Shown: in pieces, positions 43,646 to 52,376 of the stretch
How the letters are laid out: each line of letters starts with the position of its first letter
Position numbering within the stretch: the stretch's first letter is position 1
Source of the DNA: Pseudoalteromonas sp. MMG007
GTDB taxonomy: Bacteria; Pseudomonadota; Gammaproteobacteria; Enterobacterales; Alteromonadaceae
Direction of reading: 5' to 3'
DNA: 64,000 nt
NCBI RefSeq assembly: GCF_018100985.1
Contig: NZ_JAGJEI010000002.1
Location: 62,001 to 126,000 of the forward strand
Position numbers and translations under genes: made by a program
The notes under the pieces: generated by a model
Databases searched by the model: none
What the model was told of the DNA's origin: nothing
The model's input: the letters and a program-made list of their open reading frames with translations, nothing else

Positions 43646-44266
43646 ATGTTACTAACCGTTGTTTATATTATTGGTATTACCGCAGAAGCCATGACCGGCG
43701 CACTTAGTGCTGGGCGTATGAAAATGGATTGGTTTGGTGTTGTACTGGTTGCCAGTGCTACGGCCATTGGTGGTGGCAGCGTGCGAGATATTTTACTAGG
43801 CAATTACCCGCTCACCTGGGTACAGCACCCTGAATATTTATTAATTACCTGTATTGCCGGTATTGTCACTACGTGGCTTGCTAAGTGGGTGGTTAAATTT
43901 AAGGGCATTTTTATGCGCCTAGACGCCCTTGGTTTAGCTGCCTTTAGTATTATTGGCTGCCAAGTTGGCCTAAATATGGGCCTGCATTACGGTATTTGTG
44001 TAGTGGCTGCGGTTGTAACGGGTGTTTTTGGTGGGTTACTACGTGATTTAATATGTCGCCAAGCGCCGCTGGTATTACATAACGAGCTATACGCGAGTGT
44101 ATCGTTACTTGTTGCCTGTTTATACTTGGCACTACACCATTACAATATTGATGACAACATCAGCATTATTGCAAGCCTTGTTGCAGGGTACTTAATACGT
44201 ATGGCATCAATACGCTTTAAATGGCGCTTACCGACCTTTAGTTTATTAGAGCAGCACGCTAAATAA
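43646..44266 (+). CDS. TRIC-family (UPF0126) cation channel protein
   Basis: Inner-membrane protein of 206 residues with seven helices and a two-fold repeat. The repeated signature is GGGSVRDILLG in the first half and GGLLRDLICRQAPLVL in the second. Prokaryotic TRIC/YadS/YicG proteins form trimeric monovalent-cation channels. It is the complete version of the truncated copy at 38118. Followed by a weak hairpin and the convergent DUF421 gene. Confidence 0.9.
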   Translation: MLLTVVYIIGITAEAMTGALSAGRMKMDWFGVVLVASATAIGGGSVRDILLGNYPLTWVQHPEYLLITCIAGIVTTWLAKWVVKFKGIFMRLDALGLAAFSIIGCQVGLNMGLHYGICVVAAVVTGVFGGLLRDLICRQAPLVLHNELYASVSLLVACLYLALHHYNIDDNISIIASLVAGYLIRMASIRFKWRLPTFSLLEQHAK

Positions 44267-44302
44267 AAATACGCTTTACTACCAAATAAGGCAGGTATTA
44301 AA

Positions 44303-44325
44303 CCTACCTTAATTAATATAATTAT
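44303..44325 (+). terminator. Imperfect hairpin between TRIC and DUF421 genes
   Basis: AAGGCAGGT / ACCTACCTT pairing with one mismatch, followed by AATTAAT. Weak. Confidence 0.4.
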
Positions 44326-44337
44326 TAGCGTATTACT

Positions 44338-44847
44338 TTATTGCTCGCTTACATCACTCAGCGCGCTTTTTAACCCGCTGTTATTTTGCTTAAGTACACT
44401 AAAACTGCCGTCGGTTTCGAGCACTACGGCGGCAACATCTTCTATGGCTAATATACCCGCACCACGAATAGCCGCGCGAATTTCTGATTTAGTTACCCGT
44501 TGCGACTCAAGTGCTGCCGTGCAGTATTCACCATCACTTAGTAAGAGCGTGGGCTCTGCTTTTATGAGTGACGCAAATTTAGATGAGCGCACACTAAGCC
44601 ACGTAATAACATATTGCAGCCCTATTAACACAACAAACGCGAGTATACCCTCTATCAACGCAACGCTTTTTGAAATGATCACCGAGGCTAAAATAGAACC
44701 CAGCGCAATGGTGACTATAAAGTCGAACACGTTCCATTTAGAAAGCGTACGCTTGCCCGATATACGCAGCCAAAACACCAGTGCGATATAACCGAGTACG
44801 CCAATAATAAGTACGCGTATTAAACCCTGCATATCATCAAAAAACAT
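44338..44847 (-). CDS. DUF421 (YetF-like) membrane protein
   Basis: Protein of 169 residues with three N-terminal helices containing LRISGKRTLSKWNVFDFIVTIALGS (in part the family signature GKR-----FD---IALGS), then a cytoplasmic DUF421 domain with the RVTKSEIRAAIRGAGI segment. The biochemical role is not established. It is divergent from gloA across a 186-bp spacer with repeated TAGTTTAA palindromic elements. Confidence 0.88.
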   Translation of the reverse strand: MFFDDMQGLIRVLIIGVLGYIALVFWLRISGKRTLSKWNVFDFIVTIALGSILASVIISKSVALIEGILAFVVLIGLQYVITWLSVRSSKFASLIKAEPTLLLSDGEYCTAALESQRVTKSEIRAAIRGAGILAIEDVAAVVLETDGSFSVLKQNNSGLKSALSDVSEQ

Positions 44848-44947
44848 AGTTACTCCCTGTAGTTTAAATTACGTATTGCCTTGAGTTAAACCGTACATGC
44901 CTACAAATTAAAACTGTATGAATAAAAGGGGTAAGTAGTAAGTTAAA

Positions 44948-44967
44948 GTAGTTTAAATTTAAACTAC
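44948..44967. promoter_or_regulatory. 20-bp perfect palindrome, possible operator for gloA and the DUF421 gene
   Basis: GTAGTTTAAA / TTTAAACTAC with no spacer. Partial copies of GTAGTTTAA occur at 44859 and of TAGTTTAA near 44980, all in the divergent promoter region. Confidence 0.45.
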
Positions 44968-45033
44968 GGTTGATTATGATAGTTTAAGCATTATATCTCT
45001 ATTTTCGCTTCTTAATTTATACAAAGGATTACC

Positions 45034-45561
45034 ATGTCTAGCTATAACGAATCTCCAGAGCAAATTGAACAAGCCACTTCAGGCTATGTGATGCAGCAAA
45101 CTATGTTGCGTATTAAAGATCCCAAACCGTCGCTCGAATTTTATCAAAATGTATTAGGTATGAAGCTGTTAGGTAAGTATGACTTTCCTGAAATGAAGTT
45201 TACGCTGTACTTTTTAGGCTACGAACCAGAGCAGCCAGAAGGTGATGATAAAACTAAAGCAAAATGGGTATTTGGCCGCCCTGCGCTAATAGAGCTTACC
45301 CATAACTGGGGCACAGAAAACGACGACAGCTTTGAGGGTTACCACAGCGGTAACCAAGAGCCTAAAGGCTTTGGCCATATTGGTATTAGTGTACCAGATG
45401 TTTACGCAGCCAGTGAGCGCTTTGCAAAGTACGATGTAGAGTTTGTTAAAAAGCCAGACGATGGCTCAATGAAGGGGTTAGCATTTATAAAAGACCCTGA
45501 CGGCTACTGGATAGAAATACTCTCACCAGAGGGCATTACCGATATTATTTTTGGTAAATAA
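45034..45561 (+). CDS. gloA: Lactoylglutathione lyase (glyoxalase I)
   Basis: Converts the methylglyoxal-glutathione hemithioacetal to S-lactoylglutathione. Protein of 175 residues of the long (yeast/human/Pseudomonas GloA3-like) type. Metal ligands are expected at Gln in [12 protein letters not shown], Glu in [13 protein letters not shown], His in [12 protein letters not shown] and Glu in WIEILSPEG, and all are visible. The long insertion [11 protein letters not shown] suggests zinc rather than nickel dependence. AAGGAT ribosome-binding site; terminator follows. Confidence 0.94.
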   Translation: MSSYNESPEQIEQATSGYVMQQTMLRIKDPKPSLEFYQNVLGMKLLGKYDFPEMKFTLYFLGYEPEQPEGDDKTKAKWVFGRPALIELTHNWGTENDDSFEGYHSGNQEPKGFGHIGISVPDVYAASERFAKYDVEFVKKPDDGSMKGLAFIKDPDGYWIEILSPEGITDIIFGK

Positions 45562-45578
45562 CCAGCTTACTACACACT

Positions 45579-45605
45579 AAAAAGCCAGCTATTACGCTGG
45601 CTTTT
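45579..45605. terminator. Bidirectional terminator between gloA and htpX
   Basis: AAAAAGCCAGC / GCTGGCTTTT with a 6-nt loop. Confidence 0.9.
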
Positions 45606-45627
45606 GTGTTTTTAAATAAGGGTTAGC

Positions 45628-46491
45628 TTATTTACGTAATGCGTCTATTCGCGCATCAAGCGGTGGGTGAGATGAAAACAGCTCAGCAACACCTTTACCA
45701 CTTGCAATACCAAAAGCCATCATAGAGCCTTGTAATTGCGATGGGTGGTTTTGCTTTAATCGCTCAAGGGCTGAGCGCATTTTATCAGCACCTACCAATT
45801 TAGCTGCGCCGCTGTCGGCTGCAAATTCGCGTTTACGGCTGTAACTAGCCACCACTATGCTTGCAAGCACACCAAATAATACTTGGAATAGCATGTCGAA
45901 TAAGAAGTAAGACCAGCTACTGCCGCCCTCTTCCTCATCGCCACTTAAAAAGTTGTCAACTATGCCTGCTAGTACTTTTGCAGCAAATATTACAAAGGTA
46001 TTTACCACGCCTTGTATTAGTGTAAGCGTTACCATGTCGCCGTTAGCTACGTGCGATACTTCGTGGGCAAGTACGGCTTCGGCTTGGTCTTGGCTCATGT
46101 TATGTAATAAGCCTGAGCTTACCGCCACCAGCGAGTTGTTTTTACTTGGGCCGGTTGCAAACGCGTTCATTTCTGGACTGTCGTAAATTGCCACCTCAGG
46201 CATTTTAATACCTGCTTTTTGTGCTTGTGCAGATACGGTTTGTACAAGCCAGTGCTCGGTTTCATTACGTGGTTGGGTAATTACTTGTGCGCCGGTTGAT
46301 TTTTTAGCAATCCACTTAGACATAAATAACGAAATAAACGAGCCACCAAAGCCAAATACAGTGGCTATAAGTAATATTCCGCCAAGGCTACGATGGCTTA
46401 AGCCCAGCACACTCATTATTATTGAAAGCACTACACCTAATACCAACATAACCGCTAGGTTAGTTAATAAAAACAAAAATATACGTTTCAT
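45628..46491 (-). CDS. htpX: Membrane protease HtpX
   Basis: Zinc metalloprotease of inner-membrane quality control, 287 residues from ATG 46491, where GAGGAC gives a good ribosome-binding site (an upstream frame extension to 46527 is unlikely). HExxH is HEVSH in [14 protein letters not shown]. The third ligand Glu is in [13 protein letters not shown]. Two N-terminal and two central helices are seen. Two tandem TGACA-N5-TGTCA palindromes lie 70-125 bp upstream. Confidence 0.95.
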   Translation of the reverse strand: MKRIFLFLLTNLAVMLVLGVVLSIIMSVLGLSHRSLGGILLIATVFGFGGSFISLFMSKWIAKKSTGAQVITQPRNETEHWLVQTVSAQAQKAGIKMPEVAIYDSPEMNAFATGPSKNNSLVAVSSGLLHNMSQDQAEAVLAHEVSHVANGDMVTLTLIQGVVNTFVIFAAKVLAGIVDNFLSGDEEEGGSSWSYFLFDMLFQVLFGVLASIVVASYSRKREFAADSGAAKLVGADKMRSALERLKQNHPSQLQGSMMAFGIASGKGVAELFSSHPPLDARIDALRK

Positions 46492-46561
46492 ATTGTCCTC
46501 ACAAAAATAGGTTTGATCACCGAACATAAAATTAAATTAGGTTAAAGCAATCACTGCGTCA

Positions 46562-46615
46562 TGACACACTATGTCATAACGTTAGCGCTATTCTGTGACA
46601 AACTATGTCATAACG
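46562..46615. promoter_or_regulatory. Two tandem TGACA-N5-TGTCA operators upstream of htpX
   Basis: TGACACACTATGTCATAACG (46562-46581) and TGACAAACTATGTCATAACG (46596-46615) differ at one position, 34 bp apart. Each is a palindrome with 5-bp arms. A dimeric repressor or activator site is likely. Confidence 0.6.
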
Positions 46616-46686
46616 CAAGTGTTATTTGTGGGTTTATAAATAAATTTTTTTGATGGGTTTTAGGGCATGAAATTTTTATAGGCTTA

Positions 46687-46706
46687 CTGTTATTTAAAAA
46701 TAACAG
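46687..46706 (-). terminator. Possible terminator after the FAD oxidoreductase gene
   Basis: CTGTTATTT / AAATAACAG hairpin downstream of the minus-strand stop codon, followed by an AT-rich stretch. Weak. Confidence 0.4.
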
Positions 46707-46750
46707 CAATCCTAAAACTTATATTTATCAGGTAGTTAATGGATTTAAGA

Positions 46751-48310
46751 TTAGGTAGCTTTGTTTATACCATTATTAATATTTGCCATAGCTACAGGGA
46801 AACCACGCTCTTTTGCAAGTACTTGTGCAATTTTAGTTATGTCTTCATTACAGTTGTGTTCAAGATACGCCCATTGGTGGTTATTACGGTGATTATTAAT
46901 ATTCGGCTCGCTACTTACTAAGCCTAACTTTGTAAATTCAGCGACTATTTCGTCGGCAGCAATAAGCGTAGATGACGCTTTTACGTTTTCGGCGCGCGCA
47001 TAGCTAATATGCGAATATAAGCTAACATCAGCTACCCGTAATGTGTCGTCTTCTCCTGGGATTTGTTGCCCACCAAATAATGCATTGTTTTGCGTATCTG
47101 CATTATTAAATGCCGGTACAAACTCGGCAACAAAATCTATCGCTTTTTGGCTGCGTGCTTTAAGTGCATCTTTATCCCAGCCTTCACTTATATAGTTTAA
47201 GTATTTGCTAGGTAGTTTTGGTTGGGCGCTATTACTGCTTGTTTCTGCAAGGCCATCGTTAAATAGTGTTATTGCGTTGGTCATACCATGTATTTGAAAG
47301 TACCCGTCTGGGTATGGTGTTAACTGCGCCATACCTTCGGGCGTACCACGGTTACCGTAAATAATAATTTCGGGTATTTGCCCACCTGCGCCCTGCCAAT
47401 GTGTAATATACGAAGCTTTAAATTCGACCATACGTTTAGCATCAACCCCTACCATGTCATCAACAATACCGGTTTGAAACCCGCAGGCATTAATAAGGTA
47501 ATCAACTTCTGTTGTTTGCGTGCCGTTACTTTGTGCGCTTTGGTGTTCAATTTGCCAAGTTGGTGATTGGGTTTTGTCATTACTGCTATTAACTTGGCTG
47601 ACCTGTTTAACCTCTGTACTGGTAAGTACGTTAGCGTGTTCATATTGTGCTAGTGCAAGTTGTGCACTGGCCGATAATCTAAATATGTTCCAGCCATATT
47701 CTTGAGCAACAATGAGTGGGTATTTAATTTTGTTTAAATTTAGATGCTTGGCAACGGGGATCATCCACTCATCAAGTGTTTTTGGCTCTGCTATTTGCTC
47801 TTTATGTGAAAGCGCGATCATTTGCTCATAGCTATAAAGTTGGTAGTAATTGTCGGGCTCGCCAAGCACTTGGTTGTTAGGGTCTTGCTTAACTAACTCT
47901 TTATACGCATTGGTTATTTTATTTAACCTTGGTAGTAAATCATCGGGTGAGTCGTCATCGCGCTTTGGTACAGCAAACACTGTTGGACGTACGTCTATGG
48001 TGTAAGGGTACAGCCTTAAAATATCAATGCATTGCTTTAGTAACTCTACGCAGTCTTCGTCGGGTATTTCACGATATAAATTACCCCCTGCGTGTAAGTG
48101 GCACATAGGTGGGCCATCTATTAATGACTTTTTTTTCTCAAAAACGGTGGTGTGTATACCCAAAGCCGCTAAGCGAATTGCTATTGTTGCTCCTGCTGTG
48201 CCCCCACCTAAAATACCCACACGGGTTTTAGGCAAAGCACTTTTAAGTACGTCTGGCTCGGCCTTTACGTGCGTATTTTGAGCGTAATTTTCAATAAATG
48301 GGTGGGTCAT
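46751..48310 (-). CDS. FAD-dependent oxidoreductase, unknown substrate
   Basis: Protein of 519 residues. The Rossmann FAD-binding motif GILGGGTAGATIAIRLA lies near residues 32-48, with FEKKK for the adenosine ribose. A second FAD contact, LRVADVSLYSHISY, lies toward the C-terminus. No signal or membrane helix. The segment PPMCHLHAGGNLYREIPDEDC is conserved-looking and may be catalytic. It lies beside the bio genes on the same strand, separated from bioD by 148 bp, but there is no clear link with biotin. Substrate unknown. Confidence 0.75.
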   Translation of the reverse strand: MTHPFIENYAQNTHVKAEPDVLKSALPKTRVGILGGGTAGATIAIRLAALGIHTTVFEKKKSLIDGPPMCHLHAGGNLYREIPDEDCVELLKQCIDILRLYPYTIDVRPTVFAVPKRDDDSPDDLLPRLNKITNAYKELVKQDPNNQVLGEPDNYYQLYSYEQMIALSHKEQIAEPKTLDEWMIPVAKHLNLNKIKYPLIVAQEYGWNIFRLSASAQLALAQYEHANVLTSTEVKQVSQVNSSNDKTQSPTWQIEHQSAQSNGTQTTEVDYLINACGFQTGIVDDMVGVDAKRMVEFKASYITHWQGAGGQIPEIIIYGNRGTPEGMAQLTPYPDGYFQIHGMTNAITLFNDGLAETSSNSAQPKLPSKYLNYISEGWDKDALKARSQKAIDFVAEFVPAFNNADTQNNALFGGQQIPGEDDTLRVADVSLYSHISYARAENVKASSTLIAADEIVAEFTKLGLVSSEPNINNHRNNHQWAYLEHNCNEDITKIAQVLAKERGFPVAMANINNGINKAT

Positions 48311-48424
48311 AAGAGGGGTTATTTCCTTAGTAACAATAGCAACTTAGTTATTAGTGATATATGTGTACTAAGGATAGCTATTTCAAGGGAAAATTAAATT
48401 ATTAAGCATATGTATTTATTACAA

Positions 48425-48454
48425 AACTGCTTTATAACTAGTTACAAAGCAGTT
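48425..48454 (-). terminator. Terminator of the bioBFCD operon
   Basis: AACTGCTTT / AAAGCAGTT inverted repeat with an inner AACTAGTTA palindrome, just past the bioD stop, with TTTTGTAAT on the minus strand. Confidence 0.75.
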
Positions 48455-48458
48455 GGGT

Positions 48459-49142
48459 TTAGGAGTTAATAGCAAAGGTGTTAAGTAACGTTTTGTATAT
48501 TTGTAATTTTGGCGTTTGCTCACTGTAAGGGCTTATTGCCAGAATAGGAAACGGTAAACGTGCTTTTAGCGAATCAAGGTTAGCTTGGTACTCGTCCATG
48601 TTTGGATCTACTTGGTTTGCAATCCACCCTACACAATTAATGCCTAAACTTTGCATATGAGCGGCTGTAAGTAAGGCATGGTTTAAACAGCCTAATTTCA
48701 TGCCTACTACTAATATTACAGGTAGTTGCTCTGCTTTAACCCAATCGTATAAATAATCGGTGTTATTAATAGGTAATGCCCAGCCACCAGCACCTTCGGT
48801 TAGGTGATAATCGGCACCTTGCTGTTTCAGTGTTGAGTACGCTGCGCTTAGTTTATCAAGCGTAATGGTTTCGCCTACTTGCTTTGCTGCTATGTGCGGA
48901 GCAATTGGCGGCGCAAATGCAAATGGGTTTATTACATCGTACTTGGCGCTTACCGTTGCGCTTTCCATAAGCATAAGCGCATCGGCGTTTACTAGCTGTT
49001 CAAATGCCATTTCGCAGCCAGCAGCAATGGGTTTAAAACCAATAGCTGGCTTTTTATGTTGAGCAAGTAGCTTTAATAGCAAACTGGTTACATGGGTTTT
49101 GCCTGCATCGGTATCGGTGCCCGTAATAAAAAATTCTTTCAT
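48459..49142 (-). CDS. bioD: Dethiobiotin synthetase
   Basis: ATP-dependent closure of the ureido ring from 7,8-diaminopelargonate and CO2. Protein of 227 residues with P-loop GTDTDAGKTHV at the N-terminus. The segment FAPPIAPHIAA and the Glu/Gly-rich LTEGAGGWALP are family hallmarks. It is the last gene of bioBFCD, 28 bp after bioC. Confidence 0.96.
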   Translation of the reverse strand: MKEFFITGTDTDAGKTHVTSLLLKLLAQHKKPAIGFKPIAAGCEMAFEQLVNADALMLMESATVSAKYDVINPFAFAPPIAPHIAAKQVGETITLDKLSAAYSTLKQQGADYHLTEGAGGWALPINNTDYLYDWVKAEQLPVILVVGMKLGCLNHALLTAAHMQSLGINCVGWIANQVDPNMDEYQANLDSLKARLPFPILAISPYSEQTPKLQIYKTLLNTFAINS

Positions 49143-49170
49143 TGATTAACCTTGGTATTTTAATCGTGCG

Positions 49171-50079
49171 CTATTTAAATTTTGTGATTGATTTTTGTAG
49201 TGATAACAATACCACATGGTACGACACACACGCTTGATTGTTTATAAGCGGATACGCATTACACACCTTTTGCAGTGCCGATTTAGTTAATAACCCTTGG
49301 CGTGTATTAGTATGATTTTGCGTAGTAGCACCAATGGCTTTAATTGATTTAATGGCCTTTAAAGGTGTTGAGTAACAATCGGTATAAACCCTTTTTTGTG
49401 TGCTATTAATTGCAAACTCAGCCTTTTGGACTGATTGGTTTATATATTCTTGTGTATTAAATGTGTTTATATGGCTACTGTTATCAAGCGCAGTAAAGGC
49501 TGTTTTTATTTCATTAAGTGACCCCTCAACCACAGTGCTTATATACGCCTGCCCGCCAGGTTTTAAAACACGATAAAGTGATTGCATTAACAATTCAAAA
49601 TTAGCAGACCACTGCACAGCAAAGTTACTAAATATGGCATCTACACTGTTTGCTTGTAGCGGTAGGTTATCCATATCGGCGCAAATACGTGGTGAGCTTA
49701 ACGCGCTGCTTTTTAACATGTTTAAGCTTAAATCTATAGCTATTACCTGCCCAAACTGATTTTGCAACGTATGTGTATTAACAAGCGGGCCTGCTCCTAA
49801 ATCTACACACAGTTTGTTTTTATTTTGTGGATTTGCATTTATTGATTTAAATAAGTCGTTTGCTGCACGTTTTTGTACATTAGCATGGCTGTTGTATTGC
49901 TCTGCCGCTTTTGAAAACTTAGTTTGCGCTGCTTTTTTTAGTGACTTATTGGCTGGGGGTTTAGTTATACAGCTCGCCGTATTTGCAATTAGATTTATGT
50001 TTTGAGGCACTTTATACTCAACTACCTCAGTTATACGCTCAGCTTGGTTTTGTGTATTAGTTAATGCGCGTGCAATCAT
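49171..50079 (-). CDS. bioC: Malonyl-ACP O-methyltransferase BioC with N-terminal extension
   Basis: SAM-dependent methylation of malonyl-ACP, entry to pimelate synthesis. The methyltransferase domain shows KTKFSKAAEQYNSHANVQKRAA-like family start (about 58-80; FSKAAEQYNSHA here), then VDLGAGPLVNT and VLKPGGQAYIS. About 50 residues precede it; E. coli BioC lacks them, but the ATG at 50079 overlaps the bioF stop by 4 bp, so the extension is probably real. Length 302. Confidence 0.88.
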   Translation of the reverse strand: MIARALTNTQNQAERITEVVEYKVPQNINLIANTASCITKPPANKSLKKAAQTKFSKAAEQYNSHANVQKRAANDLFKSINANPQNKNKLCVDLGAGPLVNTHTLQNQFGQVIAIDLSLNMLKSSALSSPRICADMDNLPLQANSVDAIFSNFAVQWSANFELLMQSLYRVLKPGGQAYISTVVEGSLNEIKTAFTALDNSSHINTFNTQEYINQSVQKAEFAINSTQKRVYTDCYSTPLKAIKSIKAIGATTQNHTNTRQGLLTKSALQKVCNAYPLINNQACVSYHVVLLSLQKSITKFK

Positions 50080-51233
50080 GCTATTGCACCTTTTAAATGT
50101 TTAATTAGCGTTGTTATATCAGCTTGGGTGTGAGCAGCGGTTAACGTAATTCGTAAGCGAGCGGTATTATGCGCAACCGTGGGTGGGCGAATAGCTGTTA
50201 GCCAAATACCGTGCTTTTTTAATATCTCGGCGGCTTTTAGTGTTTGCTCAGCGCAGCCAAGTACGATGGGTTGAATCGCTGTGTTTGACTCCATCACGGC
50301 TAGGTTATGCGTTTTAGCAAGCTGTTTAAAAAAAGCAATATTGCTACTAAGTTGCTCGCGTTTGCTGTTTGCTGTTTTAATTGTTTTTAAACGGATAAGT
50401 GTAAGGTGCGCCATAAGCGGCGACATAGCGGTTGAATACGTGTAATCGCGATTAAATTGCAGCATGTAATTTATGAACTCTTTACTTGCTAGTACACACG
50501 CCCCGCTACTTGCTATGGCTTTGCCAAAGGTAATAACCAGTATTTCGGGAAGCGCTAAACCCTCATCTAACAATGCTTCGCAGCTACCTAAACCCGTTTT
50601 ACCTAATGCACCAAAGCCGTGTGCGTCGTCTATCATAAGCCATGCATTATGTGCTTTAGCCAAGGCGAGTAAATCTTTTAGTGGCGCAGTATCGCCATCC
50701 ATCGAAAACACCCCTTCGCTAATAATTAGCTTGTTTTGCGCTTTTGATTTTTCGAGCCGTGAGCGTAAATGGTTTAAATCGTTATGATTAAAGCGCACTA
50801 ATGCGGCGTTAGAATGCATTGCCCCGTCAATTAAACTGGCATGATTTAACTTATCTTGAAAAATAGCACTATTTTGCGCGGCGGTTTTGTCTTGAAACAG
50901 CGCTTTAATTACACTGCTATTTGCACTAAAGCCAGAGTTAAACAACATACCTGCGCCATAGCCAAATTGCCCACATAAATACTGCTCAAGCTGTTGTTGC
51001 TGCACTTGATATCCTGTAACCAACGGCGAGCTGTGGCTACCAAGTGTTTGGCTTTGCCCAAAGTTTAATGCGCAATCACCAAAGCCTAAGTAATCATTGC
51101 TCGCAAAGTTAAGATAGGTTTCATCATTTACTGTAATGGTGCGGGCTGTGGCGCTTTGTACAATATGGCGATTACGTAATAACGCATCTTGCTGGCGCGA
51201 TTTAAGATGCGTATTTATAAATTCAAATGGCAT
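50076..51233 (-). CDS. bioF: 8-amino-7-oxononanoate synthase
   Basis: PLP enzyme joining pimeloyl thioester and alanine. Protein of 385 residues with the N-terminal YLNFASNDYLGFG and PLP-lysine region VITFGKAIASSGACVL. Catalytic-site segments DDAHGFGALGK and SEGVFSMDGD are seen. The frame overlaps bioC and starts 10 bp after bioB. Confidence 0.96.
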   Translation of the reverse strand: MPFEFINTHLKSRQQDALLRNRHIVQSATARTITVNDETYLNFASNDYLGFGDCALNFGQSQTLGSHSSPLVTGYQVQQQQLEQYLCGQFGYGAGMLFNSGFSANSSVIKALFQDKTAAQNSAIFQDKLNHASLIDGAMHSNAALVRFNHNDLNHLRSRLEKSKAQNKLIISEGVFSMDGDTAPLKDLLALAKAHNAWLMIDDAHGFGALGKTGLGSCEALLDEGLALPEILVITFGKAIASSGACVLASKEFINYMLQFNRDYTYSTAMSPLMAHLTLIRLKTIKTANSKREQLSSNIAFFKQLAKTHNLAVMESNTAIQPIVLGCAEQTLKAAEILKKHGIWLTAIRPPTVAHNTARLRITLTAAHTQADITTLIKHLKGAIA

Positions 51234-51243
51234 ACGTTTAAAC

Positions 51244-52284
51244 TTAAGCTTCGTAAAACAGTTCTGACGTTGCTTTATCAGCCACTTGCGATGAAAGCGA
51301 CGCTGCTACGGCTTCGTCTGAGTAATCTTCGCGAGTTTCTGGGTTCATGCCTAATTTTTTAATGAGGTTCATGTCGGCATCGGCTTCTGGGTTTTCGGTT
51401 GTTAGTAGCTTATCGCCATAAAAAATTGAGTTAGCGCCTGCAAAAAAGCACATTGATTGCATTTGCTCGTTCATGGCGTTGCGACCTGCTGATAAACGCA
51501 CATAGCTGTGTGGCATCATAATACGGGCTGTGGCTATGGTACGTATAAATTCAAAGTGGTCTAAATCGTCAACGTTTTCAAGCGGTGTGCCTTTTACTTT
51601 AACCAGCATATTAATAGGGACGCTTTCGGGTTGTTGTGGCAAGTTAGCTAACTGCATTAACAAACCAAAACGGTCGCTTGCTTGCTCGCCCATACCGACT
51701 ATACCGCCTGAGCACACTTTCATGCCTGCATCACGTACATGATCAATCGTGTTTAATCTGTCTTGAAATGTGCGAGTTGATATTATTTGCTCGTAGTATT
51801 CAGGTGAGGTGTCAAGGTTATGATTATAGTAATCAAGCCCTGCACTGCTTAGTTCATGGGCTTTTTCGTTGCTAAGTTTACCAAGGGTCATACAGGTTTC
51901 TAGGCCAAGCTCTTTTACTTCTTTAACCATTTGCGAAATGTACGGCATGTCTCTGTCTTTTGGATCTGACCAAGCTGCTCCCATACAAAAACGTGTAGCG
52001 CCTTTTTGTTTAGCAAGGCGTGCTTGCTCTACTACTTTTTCTACTTCTATTAGGCGTTCGCGTTCTAGGTCGGTTTTATAGTGCCCCGATTGCGGGCAAT
52101 ATTTACAGTCTTCTGGGCAAGCGCCTGTTTTAATAGATAACAAAGTAGATATTTGTACTTCGTTAGGATTAAAATTAGCACGGTGAACCGACGCCGCTTT
52201 AAAGAGTAAATCGTTAAATGGCATTTCAAATAATGCTTTAACTTGTGCGTGGGTCCAATCGTGGCGAACAGGTGCAAATTCCAT
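51244..52284 (-). CDS. bioB: Biotin synthase
   Basis: Radical-SAM enzyme inserting sulfur into dethiobiotin. Protein of 346 residues. The radical-SAM cluster motif is [11 protein letters not shown], and the [2Fe-2S] ligands include C in MTLGKLS-region CMTLG and [21 protein letters not shown] holds the conserved Arg ligand. The first gene of bioBFCD, its promoter faces bioA. Confidence 0.97.
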   Translation of the reverse strand: MEFAPVRHDWTHAQVKALFEMPFNDLLFKAASVHRANFNPNEVQISTLLSIKTGACPEDCKYCPQSGHYKTDLERERLIEVEKVVEQARLAKQKGATRFCMGAAWSDPKDRDMPYISQMVKEVKELGLETCMTLGKLSNEKAHELSSAGLDYYNHNLDTSPEYYEQIISTRTFQDRLNTIDHVRDAGMKVCSGGIVGMGEQASDRFGLLMQLANLPQQPESVPINMLVKVKGTPLENVDDLDHFEFIRTIATARIMMPHSYVRLSAGRNAMNEQMQSMCFFAGANSIFYGDKLLTTENPEADADMNLIKKLGMNPETREDYSDEAVAASLSSQVADKATSELFYEA

Positions 52285-52342
52285 AGTAGTCTCTTATTTT
52301 TCTCAGTGGTGATATTGGCTTAGTCTACGTCTTGAAGTACCA

Positions 52343-52376
52343 TTGTCAACGAAGCCCACCAAGTTAAAGTTTACAT
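52343..52376. promoter_or_regulatory. BirA-like operator adjoining the bioA start
   Basis: TTGTCAACG (52343-52351), 16 bp, AGTTTACAT (52368-52376). Each arm matches 7 of 9 positions of the remembered BirA consensus TTGTAAACC-N16-GGTTTACAA. The site lies in the bioB/bioA divergent promoter, and its last base touches the bioA ATG. Confidence 0.65.

Larger units (their letters stand above)
42391..44093. repeat. Duplicated 1.7-kb block, right copy
   Basis: Same content and orientation as 36844-38565. The TRIC gene continues intact past the breakpoint here and is followed by core genes, so this is probably the original copy. Confidence 0.93.
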
